A stretch of DNA of 64,000 nucleotides from Acephala macrosclerotiorum (lineage: Eukaryota; Ascomycota; Leotiomycetes; Helotiales; Mollisiaceae): NCBI GenBank assembly GCA_014904845.1, contig MU119412.1:34148-98147 (forward strand). The letters run 5' to 3'. Positions 59,076 through 64,000 of this stretch are shown here, in pieces. Each line of letters opens with the position of its first letter. The stretch's first letter is position 1. The position numbers and the translations under genes were made by a program. The notes beneath the pieces were generated by a model. The model made no database searches, was not told where the DNA came from, and was given only the letters and a program-made list of their open reading frames with translations.

Positions 59076-59484
59076 AAGGCAAACGACCAGTCCCTAATTC
59101 CTAGACATATGGCGCTAGAAATTAGCGATCAGCCCCTAAAATGAAGCATGGAAGCTCGCTTGAGGGCTGTTCAACTGCTGAGGGTGAACATCAGGCTGTG
59201 CATGGCGATATACTGCCTGAGACTATAAGACGATTCAGATTCCCTTTAGTTGAAAACCTTCAATTTCATTGGCGGTTCAAAAATACAGCCACATCGCCCT
59301 TCAACGTTCAGCGCCGCACTATTCAGCCTACATTTAAATGTCTTAGTTACGGTTCTGCCTTATGGAACAGTCATCGCCTCCAAGTATGTGCTTCAAAGGT
59401 CAAAGTTGCACCTAGAATACAACTAATGTATCAACTACCTTATTCATATACAGCGTACTCCCGATTCTCTAGAATAAACCAGAA

Positions 59485-59890
59485 ATGTCGACAAACCTCC
59501 CGAGCCCAACCTTCTCAGTATAAACCTCCGCCACTACTTCTCTCCCAACCTCCACCCCAACCACAACACCAGCATACAACGCCTTAGACAAACGCACCCT
59601 CATAGCAGTCACCTTTGTCGGTAGCCTCGACTACATTGTTATCGGCGCCTTCACCTATTCCATACAGCGACACAAAGTTTCCGTTTTTGCCGCAGCTGTT
59701 TTAGCGATTTTATGGCCACTGACTTGCGCTGGGTTGTTATGGAAGTCGTGGGAAAAGAGTGAACTTGAATACATTCTAGATGGAGCTTTGAATGGATCTC
59801 TAGATCTATAATGGGATAGTGGGATGGTATGAAGAGGAAGAAATGGGGAGGATGGACATCAAGAATGGCAGGGGGGTTGTAGGTGGATAG
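59485..59890 (+). pseudogene. Small membrane protein, tandem copy 3, broken
   Basis: The start matches copy 2 (MSTNLPSPT), but TAA follows at codon 13. The frame then continues with TSLPTSTPTTTPAYN, a hydrophobic segment and AVLAILWPLTCAGLLW (WPLT signature). It stops again near 59810; a shifted frame then gives GWYEEEEMGRMD, equivalent to the WWNAMRREEMGRIE tail. It has one nonsense codon and one frameshift. Confidence 0.65.
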
Positions 59891-60324
59891 ATTGAGTTTT
59901 GGTAGATATACTCTATGGCCGAGTTGAGACATGTTGAAGTTACCTATTGGTGGGCAGCACTGCGGCTCAGCCTCGAGAGTTTGGATTCAGCCCTCGTCCT
60001 ATTTCTTGCCATATCAATGCCTCTCCTCACTCTCTCTTATATCACACATCCCAATCCATCCCAAACCTCTCGCCGCTAAATCTCTCATCAATCTCCACAG
60101 CTTCCACGTCCTGTTCCAAGCCCATTCAGACGATGATATCTCTTGAAAGGATTGTCAACAAATCACCACATATCACTTGACAACAGTGATTTCATCAGAC
60201 AAAGATATCTTTTCAGCTGTGTGGACCGCTGAAACGTCCTTAAAGGCAGAGAAAGTCTTGCAGCGAGCAGCTTTCGTCACTGAGAAAAAATCTGCCAACT
60301 CTGTCCCATGCCGTGCAGTGTAAG
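59891..60324. other. Flank before AT island 3
   Basis: No gene recognised. Composition is normal until the abrupt change near 60325. Confidence 0.4.
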
Positions 60325-62285
60325 AAAAAAAATATTCAATTATTTAAATAGCTATTGAATAGTATTAAATAAAAGTTTAAAGTATTATTAATGGCTTTAT
60401 TTTTTAAGCGAACTCTATTAAAAATCGACATTTTAATCTAATTTCAAAGTTATGCAAAATTATAACGTAATAAATAATTTAAAAAATAAATAAATATTTT
60501 AATAACGTTTAATTTATAAATTAATTTATATCGTAATAAAAAATTAATAATATTTAATTTGAATAAATATTAATCGTTTAAAAATAATAATAATAAATTA
60601 AATAAATTTAATTAAAATATTATATAAAATATTTAATTTGTAAAATTAAAAACGTTATAAATATTTAAAATAAAATAATTATTTATTAAAAAAAAATTTA
60701 TATTATAAATTTTTTTTATGTTTAATTAATAATATAATTATTAAATTATTTATAAATAAAATATTATAAATATAATAAATATAATAAATATAATATATAT
60801 ATATATAAATAAATAATAAAATTTACTTTTAATTACAAAATTTATATACTAATTAATAATACGTATTATATACGTATTTTATATATAAAAATTTTTATAA
60901 TAAATTTTTTTTAAAAAAAAAGTATTATTAATACGTTTTTATATATAAATTACTTATTAAAATATGCGTTCGATTATATTTTTATATATATTTTTTATAT
61001 TTAATTTATATTTTTAAAAAGTAATAAAATTAAATATTTTAATATATTACGAAAATCTTTTATATTTACGTATTACGCACGTAATTTCTATTTATATATA
61101 ATCGAATTTTTTATTTATAAATTATTATTTTAATTTTAATTTATATTATATATATTTATTTATTTACGTAATATAATAATAATATTTTTAAAAAATTTTT
61201 AAAATATATAATCGATATTTAAAAATAAAAAACGAATATAAAAACGATTAAAATTATATTCGATATCGGTATATAATAACGTCGATTATAAAAATAAATA
61301 AAAATTTAAAAATAATTAATTTAATAATAAGTTCAATTAATTTAATAATAAAAAATTTAATAAATCGTTTAAAAAATCGTCGTCGTTTTTAAAATTATTA
61401 AAATTAAATAACGATTTTAAATAAAAATTAAAACTTATTTAAAAACTTAAAAAAAATCAAAAATAGTTTAATTATTAAACGATAAAAAAACTTCGTAAAA
61501 ATCGTAAAAATAATTTTATAAATAATACGTTCGATAATAAATTATATTTTAATTTTAAAAGTAATTAAAATAATATATTAAAAAATTATAATAATATATA
61601 TATATAAATAAATAATACGATTTATTTTTAATTATAAAGTTTATATATTAATTAATAATACGTATTATATACGTATTTTATATATAAATTTTTTTTATAA
61701 TATAAAATAAATAAATTAAAAAATAAAATTATTAAATAAATATATAATTATTATATATAAAATTATATAAAATAAAACGATTAATTTATATATTAAAATT
61801 TAAATTTAAAAATTAATAAAAAATATTTAATTTATTATTTATATTTATATTAATAAAAATATTTAAAATTTTAAATTTAAAAATTATAATAATATTATTT
61901 ATTTAATTATTTAAAATTAAAATTATATTTTAATTAAAATATTAAAAATTTTAAATATTTTAAAATTTTTAAAAATTAAATAATATATTATTAAATATTA
62001 AAAAATTTAATAAAATAAATAAAATTATTATTTTTAATCGTTTTTTAATTTTTATAATAATAATTTAATAAATATAATAAAATAAAATAAAAAATAAAAA
62101 TAAATAAATAAATTTAAATAAATAATAATTATTTTAAATATAAATTTTTATTTATAAAAAAAAATTAAAATTAAATTATTTAAAAATTTTATAATTTAAA
62201 ATTTTAATATTTTTTAAAATTTTTATTTTTTATATTAAATTATTTTTAATTATTTTATTTAATATATAATTTTAAAAATTGTATA
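60325..62285. repeat. AT-rich island 3 (RIP-like, CpG-only cytosines)
   Basis: Almost pure A/T with no coding potential. In 61201-61300 all seven cytosines I count are followed by G, and seven of eight guanines are preceded by C. A 100-bp segment near 60791-60905 recurs at 61592-61704 (for example ACGTATTATATACGTATTTT at 60861 and 61660), an offset of about 799 bp. This suggests a degraded repeat-bearing element. Confidence 0.85.
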
Positions 62286-63180
62286 ATTATATAAAAATAT
62301 TTTTCTCGTACCGAAAAAAAAAGTTCGTTCGTCGACTCGCAAGCAAACTAATTAGCGAACGAGCTTTTTCTTTCTTTACTCGACGTACATTTTGCTTTGT
62401 AGGCCTCGCAAAAGCGCCTTTACGAGGAGCTACAAAGTCTTCGACTTTAGTAATCTATTTCTATTTCAAGTTTCAAGTTAAAAGCTTTTAATTTAAGCGT
62501 TTTATAGGCATTTGAAGTTGGAATAGTTATTAAAGTTCCAGATTCTGCCGAGCGGTAAAAACTAATAAGCTGATAAGCTCTTTAGTGCCTAAGGCAGAAA
62601 CGCACCTCCAGCAGAGCTTCACACCAAAGGAACACTTCAAGGGGACACCTCCTGGGACTTTTATCTTATATTCAGCTGCTACGATCGATTCAATTGATTA
62701 TAGAGAATTATTTATCAGAAGGGCACTTCCTGGGATTTCCGTTAAGAGCTGCGCAGCTATAGAATAGAATGGAATAGAATTTATTTTAAGTTCGTATCTA
62801 CTATTAGACAATGAGACTATTGAGACTACTACTAGCACTCTTCTATAGTGTACACGTCTATATACAATTACATTTCAAACGCAAAAATCGATCAAAGAAA
62901 AAAGCGAATTATTAATACAAGCTATACTTTTCAAGTATAGTTAAATTTCTCGGTCTCGATCAAAATCTCTCTTTTTTATTTTAGTCTTTTCAGCTCTTTA
63001 AGTCTGCTTATCCCCGCTGGCCAGGCGAGAGACCGGAAAGGCTTATAGCAATCACTTAGTACTGGGATTCCAGTTTGCTATCGGCGCCGGGCTCTCTCGG
63101 GCTTACTTAATAAGCTTATAGTCGGTTCTACGCATTATTAGCAGCTTTTACTCTATTTTTTAGTCTCTCTCTCTCCAGCT
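62286..63180. repeat. Less AT-rich remnant between islands, likely transposon debris
   Basis: Moderate composition with phrases such as GCCGAGCGGTAAAAACTAAT and a 12-bp palindrome AGCTGCGCAGCT at 62747-62758. No long frame or reverse-transcriptase motif. The intermediate GC content and island flanks suggest an old retroelement end, but I cannot classify it. Confidence 0.4.
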
Positions 63181-63418
63181 TTAAAACTGTCTTCGTATTG
63201 GCCTTTTAATTAATTTTTTAGTAAATACTTCAAATAATTAAATAAAAGCTTTTTTTCTTTTTAACGTATTTTTAAGTTTTTATTTTTTTTTTTTTTATAA
63301 GCGTTTAATTTTTAATAATATAATAAGTATTTTAATCGATTCGCTAAAAGCTTTTAATTTAAAGTTCGATTTTTTTTTTTATAATTTACGTTTTTTTTTT
63401 ATTTTAAAATTTTTTATT

Positions 63419-63463
<45 letters not shown>

Positions 63464-64000
63464 AAACGTATATTTTTTTTATTGAATTATTATTGAAATA
63501 ATATTTATCGTAATAATAAAATCGACAAATTAATAAACTTTGAAAATATTTTTTCGAAAATAAAAATAAATTTAAAAATAATATTTAATAATAAATAATA
63601 TATAAAATTTTTTTTTTAAAAATTAATTAAATATTAAAATTTATATAAAATACTTTTTTTTTTTCACTTTAAAAATTTTTTTTTTTTATCGATTTAAATT
63701 TTAATAAATTAATATTAATAATATAATCGTTAATTTATTACTTATAAACTTTTTTTTTAGTTTATAAATAATTTAAAATATAAAATAATTATTTTATTAT
63801 TAGTTTTTTAACGTAAATCGCTAAAAACGAGTTTTTAAAAATTTTAAAATATTATATAAAAAAATTAAATTGCGTAATTATAAAATTAAATTTTAATATT
63901 TTATTATTTTAATACTTTAAATAAAAACGTACTTTTAATAAAATTTTATATTAAAAAAACATTTTTTAAAATTTTCGTTTTTTATATTAAATTATTATAA
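63181..64000. repeat. AT-rich island 4 (to window edge)
   Basis: Strong A/T bias with a T homopolymer of over 30 bases near 63425-63459. No coding potential. It continues past the window. Confidence 0.8.

Noticed and set aside
62279..62491. 70-codon plus-strand frame at an island border
   Set aside because: Composition reflects AT-rich repeat debris; no domain.
60325..64000. CRISPR-like or centromeric satellite array
   Set aside because: No regular repeat-spacer structure; only AT bias, one long direct repeat and homopolymers.

Overview
This window is nuclear DNA of a filamentous ascomycete. Genes carry short GT-AG introns (about 40-85 bp) with CTAAC-like branch sites. Families include fungal-type P450s, an FMO-like flavoprotein, a Crb2/Rad9-like BRCT protein, 2EXR and GH114. 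The sequence alternates gene-bearing DNA with extremely AT-rich islands of the kind left by repeat-induced point mutation (RIP). Several families look Leotiomycete/Helotiales-like, but that is recognition from memory, not a search.

Layout. (1) 1-25 kb is gene-dense and mostly intact: 5' part of a P450 (-), a RING-like protein (-), a frame-broken small membrane gene (-), an aldo/keto reductase with an N-terminal extension (+), a TIGR04076-like protein (+), a YAR1-like ankyrin protein (-) divergent from an MscL channel (+), a decayed 2EXR gene (-), an unknown conserved-looking gene (+), an FMO-like monooxygenase (-), a 1,300-residue BRCT protein (-), an AAA+ ATPase (+) and two small membrane proteins (-). 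(2) 25.7-26.3 kb is the first AT island. (3) 26.4-44.9 kb holds four genes whose families and order match the galactosaminogalactan (GAG) exopolysaccharide cluster of Aspergillus fumigatus: gtb3-like giant glycosyltransferase (-, pseudogene), agd3-like deacetylase (+, pseudogene), ega3-like GH114 (+, intact) and sph3-like spherulin-4/GH135 (-, frameshifted). No uge3-like epimerase is visible. Mobile elements and AT islands lie in and between these genes. (4) 45.9-47.2 kb is an unknown gene with a nonsense codon. (5) 48.5-51.5 kb is a P450 gene whose first exon is split by a complete Tc1/mariner element. (6) 51.9-56.6 kb has two further pseudogenes: a PGAP4-like glycosyltransferase and a polytopic membrane protein. 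(7) 57.7-59.9 kb is a tandem triplet of small membrane-protein genes, one intact and two broken. (8) 60.3-64 kb is AT-rich repeat debris.

Main result: a dismantled GAG locus. Its synthase, deacetylase and Sph3-type hydrolase are broken by nonsense codons, frameshifts, a MITE and microsatellite slippage, while the Ega3-type hydrolase stays open with its key motifs. The second striking item is the P450/Tc1 junction. Leaving out the element and one TA copy gives an uninterrupted 502-codon P450 with canonical introns, so the insertion looks recent. In the AT islands surviving cytosines are almost all in CpG, an unusual footprint for the C-to-T process that made them. Single-base indels could in part be assembly errors; their concentration after 26 kb, next to AT islands, argues for real decay.
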